Counted from the first letter of the stretch, positions 42,911 to 52,763 are shown. The stretch: DNA of 64,000 nt from Fen731 sp964481885 (GCA_964481885.1 CAYZUS010000010.1:8348-72347); one strand, 5' to 3'. Notes: generated from the sequence alone by a model not told the origin. Translations and numbers: made by a program.

Positions 42911-43774
42911 ATGCGAATAAGGCTTGGAAAATATTTTATAGATATAAAAAGAAGCTATGTCGGCAGCATGGACCAACCGGCAGATTCAGCTGATAATAAT
43001 TCTTTGCCTCTGGCCATTGCTGATAAAGCAGCATCGGATACCTCTAAATCTGCAACCGTCAATCCTGTTTTAAGTAAAGATACCAATTCCAGTGATATAA
43101 ACACAATAGAGTTTGTGTCACATGAATTAAAAGGAGTTCTTGGTTCCACGATTCTATGTGTGTATTCAATAAGGGATGGTTTGCTGGGAATGCTTAATTT
43201 CAAACAGAGGGCCAGCGTGGAGACCACCATAAGAAACTTAAGAAGGCTTGAATCGACAATTAAAGATTTCCTGGACATATCCCGGCTGGAAAATGGAAAA
43301 TTAAAAGTGCGGAAAACCAGTATTAAAGTATCCGAAGAAATTATAAATGAGGTTGAAGATGCATTTTTAACTGAGATTTATGAAAACAGGGTCGTTTTTG
43401 AAAACAGGATACCAAAGGACCTGGTAATAGTCTCAGACAGGACCCTTCTTATGACTATTTTTAATAATCTTGTCAGTAATGCAATCAAATACGGCGTTAA
43501 TGGCGGCAATATAGTTATAGATACCCATGATGGGGAAACTGAAAATAATATCAGCTTTAGTGTATATAATGACGGGATACCGATAACAGAGGAAGATAAA
43601 TCAAAATTGTTTAAAAAATTTTCGAGACTTGAAAGAGAGCAGGATAAAAAAATAAAAGGAACAGGGCTTGGGCTGTTTATAATAAATGATATAATCGAAA
43701 GCCTCGGCGGGAGCATCAGGGTTGAAACAAAAGATAATGGCAATGAGTTTATATTTGAGATAGAAAGGGTTTAG
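42911..43774 (+). CDS. sensor-less histidine kinase heading the [FeFe] hydrogenase operon
   Basis: 287 aa. Residues 1-62 are polar with no membrane helix or PAS domain. HisKA domain with H71 (FVSHELKG, residues 68-75), then HATPase_c: N-box NNLVSNAIKYG, G1 NDGIPI, F-box FKKFSRLE and G2 GTGLGLFII. All kinase boxes are intact. The stop lies 2 bases before the start of the hydB fusion gene, so the kinase is co-translated with the hydrogenase. Kinases without sensors at this position occur in hydrogenase operons of anaerobes; it may read the redox state of hydrogenase subunits (inference). The receiver gene at 49587 is a candidate partner. Confidence 0.9.
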   Translation: MRIRLGKYFIDIKRSYVGSMDQPADSADNNSLPLAIADKAASDTSKSATVNPVLSKDTNSSDINTIEFVSHELKGVLGSTILCVYSIRDGLLGMLNFKQRASVETTIRNLRRLESTIKDFLDISRLENGKLKVRKTSIKVSEEIINEVEDAFLTEIYENRVVFENRIPKDLVIVSDRTLLMTIFNNLVSNAIKYGVNGGNIVIDTHDGETENNISFSVYNDGIPITEEDKSKLFKKFSRLEREQDKKIKGTGLGLFIINDIIESLGGSIRVETKDNGNEFIFEIERV

Positions 43775-43776
43775 TT

Positions 43777-46700
43777 ATGGCTACAGCTATAGAAAACCTG
43801 AAAAGTATCAAACAGAATGCTATACAGGACCTTATTGAAAAAGGTCTGCTGTCTGCCACTCGAATTTATGTGGGTATGTCCACTTGCGAGATTGCAGCCG
43901 GAAGCAAAGATGTATGGGATACTTTTCAGAAAGAAATCGCAGACAATTCAATAAAAGATGTACAGTTAAAACAGAAAGGTTGTGCGGGCAGATGCAATCT
44001 TGAACCGACTGTTGAAGTTTTACAGGCGGGAAAGGTACCTTTCAAGTACATAAACGTAAACAGTGAAAAAGCAAAAGAGATTATAAAAAAACACCTTCTC
44101 GAAAACAGCGCCCAGTCTGCAGAAAGATCAGTAAATTTAAAAACGGATCCTTTTGTACTGACTGACAGGTCAAAGTTTGTCTTCGGAGATGTTGATTTTT
44201 TCAGCAAACAAAAAAGAATAACACTTAGAAACTGTGGGATCATTGATCCTGAAAGCATAGATGATTATTTATCAGTAAGAGGCTATGAATCCCTGGCCAA
44301 AGTTCTTACAGATTATACTCCGGGACAGGTCGTGGAAGAGATAACAAAGTCCGGCTTAAGAGGCAGAGGCGGCGGCGGTTTCCCAACAGGACTTAAATGG
44401 AAGCTTGTCGCAAAAGAAGAAGAAAAGGAAAAATATGTAATCTGTAACGCAGATGAGGGTGACCCGGGTGCATTTATGGACAGAAGTGCCCTTGAAGGAG
44501 ATCCGCATATCGTCATTGAGGGAATGGTGATTGCCGGCTATGCAGTAGGCGCAAAAAAAGGTTTTGTCTATATCAGGGCCGAATATCCTCTTGCAATTGA
44601 AAGGTTAAGAATAGCAATAAAAGATGCTGAAAAGAATGGTTTCCTGGGTAAAAATATTCTTGGAACAGATTTTAGCTTTGATATAGAGCTTGTACTTGGT
44701 GCAGGCGCATTTGTTTGCGGCGAAGAAACCGCGCTGATACACTCGATAGAGGGTGGCAGAGGCGTCCCGACTACCAAACCTCCTTATCCTGCGGTAAGCG
44801 GGCTTTGGAACAAGCCGACACTTATAAATAATGTGGAAACATTTGCAAATATTGGCGTTATAATCCTTGATGGTTATGAGAATTTTGCTTTAATCGGCAC
44901 AGAAGAAAGCAAAGGTACCAAGGTTTTTGCGCTTTCAGGCAAGGTCAATAACACAGGTCTTATCGAAGTTCCGATGGGAATTACTTTAAGGGAGATTGTT
45001 TATGATATTGGCGGCGGAATAAAAGATAATAAGAAATTCAAGGCATTGCTGACAGGCGGACCTTCCGGAGGCTGTATTCCTGAGGAATTTCTTGACAGTA
45101 AAGTAGATTATGATTCATTAAAGGCACTTGGCTCGATAATGGGCTCCGGTGGAATGATAGTGCTTGATGAAGATGATTGCATGATAGACATTGCAAGGTA
45201 TTTTCTTGAGTTTACTCAAAACGAATCCTGCGGCAAATGTACGCCCTGCCGTGAAGGGACCAAAAGAATGCTTGAGATACTTACCAGGATAACTTCCGGA
45301 AAAGGGGAAGAAATAGATATTGAAAATCTGATGCGACTTGCCAATCTTATAAAAAAGACTGCACTTTGCGGACTCGGACAATCTGCGCCTAACCCGGTAC
45401 TGACAACAATGAAGTATTTTAAAAATGAATACGACGAACATGTGAAGTTGAAAAAATGTACTGCTGCAGTTTGCAAGGGAATAATCTCATCACCGTGCCA
45501 GCATTCATGCTTTATCGGCGGCAGCGGGATACCTTCCTATATAGGCCTTATAGCTCAGGAAAAATTTGATAAAGCAGTAAAGATACTTTACAGCGAAAAT
45601 CCTCTGCCAATTATATGCGGAAGGGTATGCCACCATCCGTGTGAAAGCAAATGCAGAAGAGGAAAGATAGACAAACCTATAGCAATCAGGGAAATAAAAA
45701 GATTTCTTACCGATTATGCCATGGAAAATAAGATGGATGGCATGCCGGTTCCCGGTACAGTAAAAGAAGGAAAAGTGGCCATCATCGGTTCCGGCCCCTC
45801 CGGACTTACATGCGCCTACTATCTTGCGCTTGAAGGTTATAAAGTTACTATTTTTGAAAAACTACCTGTCGCAGGGGGGATGCTTGCTGTTGCAATACCT
45901 GAATACAGGCTTCCAAAAGCATTACTGCAATACGAGATAAACAATATCCTAAGCCTCGGAGTTGAGCTTAAGTTAAATACTGAGATTGGAAAAGACATAA
46001 GTTTTTCGGATCTCAAAAAAGAGTTTAAAGCGATATTTATTGCAGCAGGCGCACACAAAGGACTGAAACTTTCGATACCGGGTGAAGATTTGCCCGGTGT
46101 TATGGATGCAGTTGACCTGCTCAGAGATATAAACCTTGGGAAAAAAGTAAATATTGGAGAGAGAGCAGCTGTCATTGGCGGTGGAAATGCTGCAATCGAT
46201 GCAGTAAGGACGCTTTCGAGACTTGGCGTAAAAGCCAGCCTTCTATACAGGAGGACAAAAAATGAAATGCCTGCATGGCAGGAAGAGGTAGATGAAGCCA
46301 TAAATGAAGGTATCGACATACAATACCTTGTCGCACCGGTCAGGGCGATTGCAGAAAATGGCAGAATCAAAAAACTTGAGTGTATCAGGATGGAGCTTGG
46401 TGACATTGATAAAAGTGGCAGGAGAAGGCCCGTTCCAAAGCAGGGCTCTGAATTTATAATTGAGATAGATACGCTTGTGCCGGCCATAAGCCAGGAACCT
46501 GATATTGAATTTATTTCAAATGAAAAAAATGGAATAAAGCTTTCGAAATGGAAAACCATAGAGGTTAATGAAGAAACTTACTATACAGGAGCGGACGGTA
46601 TTTTTGCAGGCGGAGATGTTGTTCTTGGTCCCAAAACAGTTACCGAAGCCATGTCACACGGAAAAGTAGCTGCCCTGATGATAGACAAATACATAAAGGG

Positions 46701-46926
46701 TGAAGAACTTACAAGGAAATACAGCGTTACAAAGCCTGCTGCTGATGTTGCCATTATTGAAATGACTGAAGAGGAAATCGAGAGTCTTGAAAGATTTGAC
46801 GTACCAATGCTTGAAATGGCACAAAGAAAAGGCAATTTTATTGAAACAGAACTAGGGTTTTCCATGCACCAGGCTGTATGTGAAGCAAAGCACTGCTTAA
46901 GGTGCGATAAGGAGGAAAAAGAATAA
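43777..46926 (+). CDS. [FeFe] hydrogenase subunit HydB (NuoF-type) fused to a GltD-like NAD(P)H flavoprotein
   Basis: 1049 aa in three parts. (1) Residues 1-120: thioredoxin-like ferredoxin region with C37, C69, C73. (2) About 130-560: NuoF-type module with GRGGGGFPTGLKWKLV (NADH/FMN), CNADEGDPGAFMDRS, FVCGEETALIHSIEGGRG and the 4Fe-4S ligands ESCGKCTPCREGT plus ALCGLGQSAPNPV. (3) About 562-1030: GltD/NfnB-like flavoprotein with a Cys-rich N-terminal cap (CQHSC, CGRVCHHPCESKC), FAD motif GSGPSGLTCAYY, NAD(P) motif GGGNAAIDAVRTL with YRR after it, and AGGDVVLGPKTVTEA. Typical HydB ends in a two-cluster ferredoxin domain; here GltD replaces it. It probably passes electrons between NADH, NADPH and HydA. 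The stop overlaps the hydA start by one base. Confidence 0.93.
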   Translation: MATAIENLKSIKQNAIQDLIEKGLLSATRIYVGMSTCEIAAGSKDVWDTFQKEIADNSIKDVQLKQKGCAGRCNLEPTVEVLQAGKVPFKYINVNSEKAKEIIKKHLLENSAQSAERSVNLKTDPFVLTDRSKFVFGDVDFFSKQKRITLRNCGIIDPESIDDYLSVRGYESLAKVLTDYTPGQVVEEITKSGLRGRGGGGFPTGLKWKLVAKEEEKEKYVICNADEGDPGAFMDRSALEGDPHIVIEGMVIAGYAVGAKKGFVYIRAEYPLAIERLRIAIKDAEKNGFLGKNILGTDFSFDIELVLGAGAFVCGEETALIHSIEGGRGVPTTKPPYPAVSGLWNKPTLINNVETFANIGVIILDGYENFALIGTEESKGTKVFALSGKVNNTGLIEVPMGITLREIVYDIGGGIKDNKKFKALLTGGPSGGCIPEEFLDSKVDYDSLKALGSIMGSGGMIVLDEDDCMIDIARYFLEFTQNESCGKCTPCREGTKRMLEILTRITSGKGEEIDIENLMRLANLIKKTALCGLGQSAPNPVLTTMKYFKNEYDEHVKLKKCTAAVCKGIISSPCQHSCFIGGSGIPSYIGLIAQEKFDKAVKILYSENPLPIICGRVCHHPCESKCRRGKIDKPIAIREIKRFLTDYAMENKMDGMPVPGTVKEGKVAIIGSGPSGLTCAYYLALEGYKVTIFEKLPVAGGMLAVAIPEYRLPKALLQYEINNILSLGVELKLNTEIGKDISFSDLKKEFKAIFIAAGAHKGLKLSIPGEDLPGVMDAVDLLRDINLGKKVNIGERAAVIGGGNAAIDAVRTLSRLGVKASLLYRRTKNEMPAWQEEVDEAINEGIDIQYLVAPVRAIAENGRIKKLECIRMELGDIDKSGRRRPVPKQGSEFIIEIDTLVPAISQEPDIEFISNEKNGIKLSKWKTIEVNEETYYTGADGIFAGGDVVLGPKTVTEAMSHGKVAALMIDKYIKGEELTRKYSVTKPAADVAIIEMTEEEIESLERFDVPMLEMAQRKGNFIETELGFSMHQAVCEAKHCLRCDKEEKE

Positions 46927-48686
46927 TGAGCGACACTATAAAAATTAATGTAAATAACAAGGATTACGATGTTGAATCCGGCCAGACAATTATGCAGGCC
47001 CTTGACAAAATAGGCTTTCACCTTCCAAGGCTGTGTTATCATCCAAAGCTTTCAGTTGAAGGCGCATGCAGGATATGTATTGTAGAGGTAGAAGGCGCTG
47101 CAAATTATGTTACAAGCTGCACTTCAAAAGTTGTTGAAGGAATGAAGGTAAAGACAAATACTGCAGATTTAAGAAAAGCAAGAAGAGATTTGCTGGAGCT
47201 GATTTTGGATAACCATCCGATTGACTGCAATACCTGTGAAAGGGACAGCAACTGTGAACTTCAGGGACTTTCCAGGTCAATTGGCATTAAAAAGAGGCAT
47301 TTTACCGGTGAAAAGAAGCTTTATGATATAGATCTTTCATCGCCGTCAGTTACAAGGGACCCCAATAAATGCATCCTTTGCGGAAGATGTGTAAGGCTTT
47401 GTGCAGAGATTCAGGGTGTCAATGCAATAAACTTTGCCGGCAGGGGATTTAACAGTGTGGTTATGACCGCATACAACAATCCCATAAGCAGCTCGGTCTG
47501 CATAAATTGCGGCCAGTGCATAAATGTATGCCCAACTGCTGCTCTTTCTGAAAAATACTATACTGTAGAGCTTTTCAGGGAGTTGTCCAGCGATAAAAAA
47601 CTGAAAATAGTACAGGTTGCGCCTGCTGTAAGGGCAGCAATAGGGGAAGCGTTTGGATTTCCTGCAGGAACCAATTTTGAAAAACAGACGGTAGCTGCAC
47701 TCAGAAAACTCGGTTTTGACCTTGTATTTGATACACAGTTTTCTGCCGATCTGACTATTATGGAAGAAGGCTATGAATTTCTGGAAAGATATACCACAGG
47801 AAAAAATCTTCCAATGATTACATCATGTTCGCCGGCCTGGATAAAGTATGCTGAGCAGTTCCATCCTGATATACTGCCGAATATATCAACCTGCAAGTCT
47901 CCGATGAGCATGCAGAGCTCCGTGCTAAAGACTTATTATGCACAGAAGAGGGGCATTGACCCAAAAGATATATTAAGCGTTGCCATAATGCCATGCACAG
48001 CAAAGAAATATGAGGCCGAAAGAGAAGAACTCAGCCTTGACGGCGTAAAGCTTACAGACATAGTAGTGACGACAAGAGAAATCGCATGGATGATAAAATC
48101 AGCTGGAATTGATTTGTCAAAAACTGAAGGTGAAGAATTTGATAATCTTTTCGGGTTCTCAAGCGGCGCCGCCACCATTTTCGGTGTAACAGGCGGAGTA
48201 ATGGAAGCAGCCCTAAGAACAGCTTATGAAGTATATATGGGTGAGTCAATCATTGATATAGAGTTTTCAGATCTGCGTGGTTTCAAGGGAATAAAGGAAG
48301 CAAAAGTCATGCTGGGAGATAAAGAAGTCAGGGTGGCAGTTGCGCATGGCCTTGGAAATGCAAATACAGTAATTGATATGATAAAAGAAGATCCGAACAG
48401 GTTTCATTTTATTGAGATAATGTCTTGTCCCGGAGGATGTATTAACGGCGGAGGGCAGCCCTATGCCGGTTCAGAATACGTTGCTTTGGACGAAGAATTT
48501 CTCAAGAAAAGGGCAAGTGTTTTATATTCGCTGGACAGGGCCAAAACTATAAGAAGAAGCCACGAAAATCCTGAGGTTCAGAGAATATACAAGGAATTTT
48601 TCGAAAGACCTTTGGGTCCAAAATCGCATAAAATCCTGCATACACATTATAAGCAGAAATATCCGACCGGTGTGTACAAGAAATAA
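46926..48686 (+). CDS. hydA: [FeFe] hydrogenase catalytic subunit HydA
   Basis: 586 aa. The N-terminal [2Fe-2S] domain (residues 1-80) is followed by a His-ligated cluster (H97, C101, C104, C110) and two 4Fe-4S clusters (C149-C159, C192-C202). The H-cluster domain has motif 1 ITSCSPAWIKYAE (C301), motif 2 IMPCTAKKYEAE (C357) and motif 3 EIMSCPGGCINGGGQP (C501, C505). The usual TSCCP reads TSCSP, a change seen in some multimeric HydA enzymes. A small C-terminal domain completes it. Fits the trimeric, NAD(P)H- and ferredoxin-linked HydABC type (group A). The maturases HydE, HydF and HydG are not in the window. Confidence 0.95.
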   Translation: MSDTIKINVNNKDYDVESGQTIMQALDKIGFHLPRLCYHPKLSVEGACRICIVEVEGAANYVTSCTSKVVEGMKVKTNTADLRKARRDLLELILDNHPIDCNTCERDSNCELQGLSRSIGIKKRHFTGEKKLYDIDLSSPSVTRDPNKCILCGRCVRLCAEIQGVNAINFAGRGFNSVVMTAYNNPISSSVCINCGQCINVCPTAALSEKYYTVELFRELSSDKKLKIVQVAPAVRAAIGEAFGFPAGTNFEKQTVAALRKLGFDLVFDTQFSADLTIMEEGYEFLERYTTGKNLPMITSCSPAWIKYAEQFHPDILPNISTCKSPMSMQSSVLKTYYAQKRGIDPKDILSVAIMPCTAKKYEAEREELSLDGVKLTDIVVTTREIAWMIKSAGIDLSKTEGEEFDNLFGFSSGAATIFGVTGGVMEAALRTAYEVYMGESIIDIEFSDLRGFKGIKEAKVMLGDKEVRVAVAHGLGNANTVIDMIKEDPNRFHFIEIMSCPGGCINGGGQPYAGSEYVALDEEFLKKRASVLYSLDRAKTIRRSHENPEVQRIYKEFFERPLGPKSHKILHTHYKQKYPTGVYKK

Positions 48687-48890
48687 CCTGTTTTGCCAGA
48701 ATTCGTTTTACTGACAGACAATATTGCCTGCCGGTTTGTCCGGAGATTAAATTAGAGGTTTGTCAGTAAGTTTGTTTGAAACAGCCTAAAAAAGATTGTG
48801 CACATGAGGTGGTTTTAGCTAAAGCGGGTGCAAAAGTTTTGTTGGAATTATTTTTAATTAAGTGAAAATTGTTAAGATAAGAGGTAAGAA

Positions 48891-49427
48891 ATGGAAAATG
48901 TTATACAAATAAGTGAAACTGACAGCAGTAAGAAATCAGAGCTTGTAAGTTTTATTTCTGAAAAGCATGAAAAGGGTTATTATAACGCAGCACTGATGTC
49001 TATTCTTCATAAAGCGCAGGAAATTTACGGTTATATAAATGAGGAAGCCATAGATACGATAAGTACTGAGATGGAAATACCTTCTGCGCGTATCTGGGGG
49101 ATAGTGACTTTTTATCACTACTTTACATTGATTCCAAGAGGGAAATATATAATATCTGTTTGTCTTGGAACTGCATGCTATGTCAAAGGTTCAAAGCGTG
49201 TTCTAAACAAACTTAAAGAAATACTTGGTACCGAGCTTAACGAAACAACTTCGGATGGATTGTTTACAATTGAGGCAAAATACTGTCTTGGATGCTGTGG
49301 GTTGGCGCCGGTAATGATGATAAATGGCAAAGTATATGAAAAACTGACAACAAAGAAAATAGCGGCAGTTATACAGGAATTAAGGGCTGAAAACAGTTTG
49401 GACCTGGCCGCTGCTGCAGCAAATTAA
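48891..49427 (+). CDS. hydC: [FeFe] hydrogenase subunit HydC (NuoE-type ferredoxin)
   Basis: 178-aa thioredoxin-fold [2Fe-2S] protein of the NuoE/HydC family. Ligands C91, C96 (VCLGTACYVKG) and C132, C136 (KYCLGCCGLAP). The N-terminal helical region (LMSILHKAQEIYGYI, GIVTFYHYF) is typical. It completes a HydABC trimer with the fusion protein and HydA. It lies 204 bp after hydA with its own GAGGTAAG ribosome site; the order B-A-C is unusual compared with the common C-B-A. Confidence 0.94.
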   Translation: MENVIQISETDSSKKSELVSFISEKHEKGYYNAALMSILHKAQEIYGYINEEAIDTISTEMEIPSARIWGIVTFYHYFTLIPRGKYIISVCLGTACYVKGSKRVLNKLKEILGTELNETTSDGLFTIEAKYCLGCCGLAPVMMINGKVYEKLTTKKIAAVIQELRAENSLDLAAAAAN

Positions 49428-49586
49428 TAAAAATTTCTTGAAGCGAATACTGTTTTGATAGAAATTTACAATTATATTTGTAGAAATTGTTACATTCTTT
49501 ATTAATAATTTTGCAGTTTTTGTTTGTTTAAATTTAAATAATTTAGTATCTTAATAAAAGTTTAATTTTACAGGAGGTATATCCAA

Positions 49587-49973
49587 ATGAGTGGAAAAAA
49601 AATTCTTATTATTGACGATGATCCGGATTTTGTAGATTCGATAAGAGCGGTGCTTGAAGCAAGAGATTATAAAGTTGAATCTGCTCCTGATGGAACAGAA
49701 GGTTTTAAAAAAGCAAAGGAAATAATTCCTAACCTTATAATTCTTGACGTAATGATGACAAAAAATACTGAAGGTTTTGAGGTAAGCAGGGAATTTCAAA
49801 AAGACCCTGATTTAAAATCAGTTCCAATAATAATGATTACAGGCATCAGGGAACAGATGAACCTGGCTTTTGGTTTTGAGCCCGATGGCACATGGCTCCC
49901 GGTCAAGGCTGTTCTTGAAAAAACAATAAAACCCGATCAGCTTTTGGCAAAGGTTGCAGAGTTCATTAATTAG
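49587..49973 (+). CDS. single-domain response regulator between the two hydrogenase operons
   Basis: 128 aa receiver domain, no output domain. Acidic residues D10-D12, phosphoacceptor D54 (IILDVMMTKNTEG), Thr in MITGIREQ, and Lys in LEKTIKPDQLL. The alpha4-beta5 segment (LAFGFEPDGTWLPVKAVLEK) is longer than in CheY, a form often found beside hydrogenase genes in anaerobes. A strong AGGAGGT precedes the ATG. Likely partner is the histidine kinase at 42911; the output could be protein-protein contact with a hydrogenase. Confidence 0.88.
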   Translation: MSGKKILIIDDDPDFVDSIRAVLEARDYKVESAPDGTEGFKKAKEIIPNLIILDVMMTKNTEGFEVSREFQKDPDLKSVPIIMITGIREQMNLAFGFEPDGTWLPVKAVLEKTIKPDQLLAKVAEFIN

Positions 49974-50099
49974 TAACAAGTTATTGATAAAAAATCAGAG
50001 TTCTCTAAAAGATACTGACAGGTTCAATGATTTTGTTGAATGGATTTATAATTGAAGTATATCTCTAACAAAGTATTTATAATTTAAGAAGGGAGTCCA

Positions 50100-51128
50100 A
50101 TGCTTTATAAAGTTCTGGACAAGAATAATTACAGGGATTTCTTATCCGGCCTTATTAAGAGTTACAATGTTACGGGGCCAAAGAAAATAAATAATTTCCT
50201 TCACGATTTTGTACCGATTAAAAATGTTGAAGAAATCGATACGGGATACTTAAAAACAACACTTCCTCCAGCCAAAAAAATATTGTTTCCATCCAAAGAA
50301 GGGCTTGTCAGCTATACCACAGATACTATCAAAACAGAATCTCTAAATAACAGCGAAGAACTGATACTTTTTGGTATAAATGCCTGGGATTTAAACGGGA
50401 TGAATTTTCTTGACAAAATATTTACCACAGATTTCATAGATGACAATTATGTGGAAAAAAGAAACAAATTAATTGTTATCGGAATGGATACCACACCTTC
50501 TGAAACTAATTTTGCCGTAGAAATGGGTGCTTCTTATGCAAAATCCGGCTTTGATCTTTTCATGACAGATATCGGAAGCAAATACTTTATCAGGGTCGCC
50601 ACACCAAAAGGGACAGAGCTTTTGTTAAAATACGCAAAAGTAAGTGAAGCTCTTACTGCAGATTTCAATGCCTACGATAAGTTTACAGAGGAATATGCCG
50701 GCAAGTTTAAAGTTTCTGCTGATCTAGGTAATTTCCATGAAAATTTCGAAGTAACATATAGTAAAAATGATCTCTGGGAAGGTCTTTCAAAAAACTGTTT
50801 TTCCTGTGGTTCATGCAACCTTGTATGCCCAACCTGTTTTTGTTTTAACGTTAAAGATGATATGAAAATAGATTTAAAGACAGGCATCAAATCGCGTGAA
50901 TGGGACTCCTGCATGATTCCCGATTACGGACTTGTTGCAGGCGGCCATAATTTCAGGCCCACAAAAGCGAACAGGCTGAAACAGCGCTACAGGTGCAAGC
51001 TTAAAACATTCGTTGATAAATTTGGCAGTTATTCCTGCGTCGGATGTGGAAGATGTGCTGAAGCCTGCCTTGCCAAAATAAATATTTGTGAAGATATTAA
51101 TGCAATAAAGAAAGAGGTGAGTTTGTAA
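50100..51128 (+). CDS. hydB: NiFe hydrogenase beta subunit (group 3b sulfhydrogenase type, 4Fe-4S)
   Basis: 342 aa. Iron-sulfur electron-transfer subunit of the four-subunit bidirectional hydrogenase (sulfhydrogenase beta, AsrA-like). Two 4Fe-4S motifs: CFSCGSCNLVCPTCFC (about residues 237-252) and CVGCGRCAEACLAK (about 319-332). The N-terminal 200 residues match the beta-subunit layout (LFGINAWDLNGMNFLD, then YFIRVATPKG). GGGAG lies 7 bases before the ATG. It starts the cluster beta-gamma-delta-alpha, the order of archaeal and bacterial sulfhydrogenases; the name hydB here is for the NiFe enzyme and not the [FeFe] fusion gene. Confidence 0.93.
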   Translation: MLYKVLDKNNYRDFLSGLIKSYNVTGPKKINNFLHDFVPIKNVEEIDTGYLKTTLPPAKKILFPSKEGLVSYTTDTIKTESLNNSEELILFGINAWDLNGMNFLDKIFTTDFIDDNYVEKRNKLIVIGMDTTPSETNFAVEMGASYAKSGFDLFMTDIGSKYFIRVATPKGTELLLKYAKVSEALTADFNAYDKFTEEYAGKFKVSADLGNFHENFEVTYSKNDLWEGLSKNCFSCGSCNLVCPTCFCFNVKDDMKIDLKTGIKSREWDSCMIPDYGLVAGGHNFRPTKANRLKQRYRCKLKTFVDKFGSYSCVGCGRCAEACLAKINICEDINAIKKEVSL

Positions 51129-51130
51129 AA

Positions 51131-51991
51131 ATGGTACAGCAAATGGCAGAAAAAACAAAAGACAAGCCTTTATATGTTCCCTACATAGCCACTATTACAG
51201 AAACTGAAAATCTCACCCCTACCGAAAAAAAATTTGTCATCCAGTTTGATGATAAAGAAAAAAGAGAAAGTTTTACTTTTTTACCCGGACAATTTTTGGA
51301 GGTCACAGTTTTTGGAATCGGTGAGGCTCCATTTTCCATTCCTTCATCGCCAAACCAGAAGGGTTCTTTTGAATTATGCGTAAGAAACATTGGAAGTGTC
51401 TCTGGTGCAATGCACAAAATGCAGGTCGGAGCCAAAATAGGGATAAGGGGACCATTTGGAAAAGGCTATTTCCCATATGAGAAAATGAAGGGAAATAATG
51501 TTGTTATAATTGCAGGAGGACTAGGGCTGGCTCCGGTAAGATCACTTATTAAGCTTATTCTTGAGGATAGAAAAAGCTATAAGGGCGTAACACTGATATA
51601 TGGTTGTGTTGAACCAAATCTTTTACTCTACAAAGATGAAGTGGCAGAATATCAAAAAAGAGATGACATCGACGTCCTTCTGACAGTTGACAGGCCTGAT
51701 GAGAGCTGGAAGGAATCGGTTGGCGTATGCACAAACCTCATTCCGGGACTTAAGTATCTTCCTGAAGAGACTTATGCAGTTGTGTGCGGTCCGCCGATAA
51801 TGTATAGATTTGTAATGATCGAACTTGAGGAAAAGAAATATAAACCGGAAAATATTTTTCTTGATATGGAAAGAAGAATGGAATGCGGAGTCGGCAAATG
51901 CAACCACTGCCATATTGGTGATAAATTATGCTGTGTTGATGGCCCGATATTCAGTTTATGGGAAATAAAGAATTTAAAGGAGGCATTATAA
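51131..51991 (+). CDS. hydG: NiFe hydrogenase gamma subunit (FAD/NAD(P)-binding)
   Basis: 286 aa, ferredoxin-NADP reductase-like subunit that exchanges electrons with NAD(P)H. FAD-binding part with PGQFLEVTVFGIGEAPFSIP (residues about 53-72), RGPFGKGYF, the nucleotide motif IIAGGLGLAPVRSLI (about 127-141), VVCGPPIMYRF and a C-terminal [2Fe-2S] set MECGVGKCNHCHIGDKLCC. Homologues usually prefer NADPH. The ATG at 51131 follows GAGGTGAG, 2 bases after the beta stop. It is translationally close to both neighbours. Not to be confused with the HydG radical-SAM maturase. Confidence 0.94.
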   Translation: MVQQMAEKTKDKPLYVPYIATITETENLTPTEKKFVIQFDDKEKRESFTFLPGQFLEVTVFGIGEAPFSIPSSPNQKGSFELCVRNIGSVSGAMHKMQVGAKIGIRGPFGKGYFPYEKMKGNNVVIIAGGLGLAPVRSLIKLILEDRKSYKGVTLIYGCVEPNLLLYKDEVAEYQKRDDIDVLLTVDRPDESWKESVGVCTNLIPGLKYLPEETYAVVCGPPIMYRFVMIELEEKKYKPENIFLDMERRMECGVGKCNHCHIGDKLCCVDGPIFSLWEIKNLKEAL

Positions 51992-52741
51992 ATGAGTAAG
52001 CCAAAAGTTGGAGTATTTGGTCTGACAGGCTGTGGCGGATGCCAGCTTGAAATACTAAATCTTGAAGATCAGCTGATTGATTTTATTAGTGCCGTAGATA
52101 TTGTACATTTTACCGAAGCAATTTCCGAGCATAGCGATACATATGATATTGCCCTGATTGAAGGCTCTGTTTCAACAATGCATGATGTCGAGAGGCTCGA
52201 GCACATCGGTAAAATCGCAAAAATTATTATTGCTGTTGGTGCTTGTGCATGCACAGGCGGCCTGAATTGTCTTAAAAACTTATATGGCACTGAAAAGGCC
52301 AAAGAGCTTGTATATGGTGATAAAAAAGGATGGATAGATGCCATAGATACAAAACCAATAAGTGAATATGTAAAAGTTGATTATCAGGCAAGGGGATGCC
52401 CTCCTACAAGATCTGAAATTGTAGATATAGTCAGTGCCCTGATAGTTGGTAAAGTTCCTGAGATACCAACATATCCTGTTTGCGTTGAGTGTAAAAGGCT
52501 TGGTAATACATGCCTTTATGAATTTGGAATCAGTTGTCTTGGGCCTGTTGCAAGAGCCGGATGCGACGCAAGGTGCCCAAGCGCAAAATCAGGCTGTGAA
52601 GCTTGCCGGGGATCTGTTGATAATCCGAACGTAAATGCTCAGAAAGAATTGCTTACCCAATACGGGCTTACAGTTGAGGATATTATGGAGGGTTTCAATC
52701 TTTATAATGCCTGTGTAAAAATAGAACAAAAATCTAAATAA
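51992..52741 (+). CDS. hydD: NiFe hydrogenase delta (small) subunit
   Basis: 249 aa, small subunit with iron-sulfur clusters feeding the active site. Proximal-cluster region FGLTGCGGCQLEILNLED (residues about 9-26), IEGSVST, VGACACTGGLN and ARGCPPTRSEIVD. The C-terminal Cys-rich part (VCVECKRLGNTCLYEF, CDARCPSAKSGCEACRG) carries further clusters. Length and pattern match group 3b delta subunits. It starts directly after the gamma stop, with AAAGGAGG 6 bases before the ATG. Confidence 0.95.
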   Translation: MSKPKVGVFGLTGCGGCQLEILNLEDQLIDFISAVDIVHFTEAISEHSDTYDIALIEGSVSTMHDVERLEHIGKIAKIIIAVGACACTGGLNCLKNLYGTEKAKELVYGDKKGWIDAIDTKPISEYVKVDYQARGCPPTRSEIVDIVSALIVGKVPEIPTYPVCVECKRLGNTCLYEFGISCLGPVARAGCDARCPSAKSGCEACRGSVDNPNVNAQKELLTQYGLTVEDIMEGFNLYNACVKIEQKSK

Positions 52742-52763
52742 TTATTTTTTGGAGGTCAATGAT

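Noticed and set aside
46926..48686. Loss of activity in [FeFe] HydA from TSCSP in place of TSCCP
   Set aside because: Other cluster ligands are intact and TSCSP is, to my recollection, found in other multimeric HydA enzymes, so this alone does not indicate inactivation.
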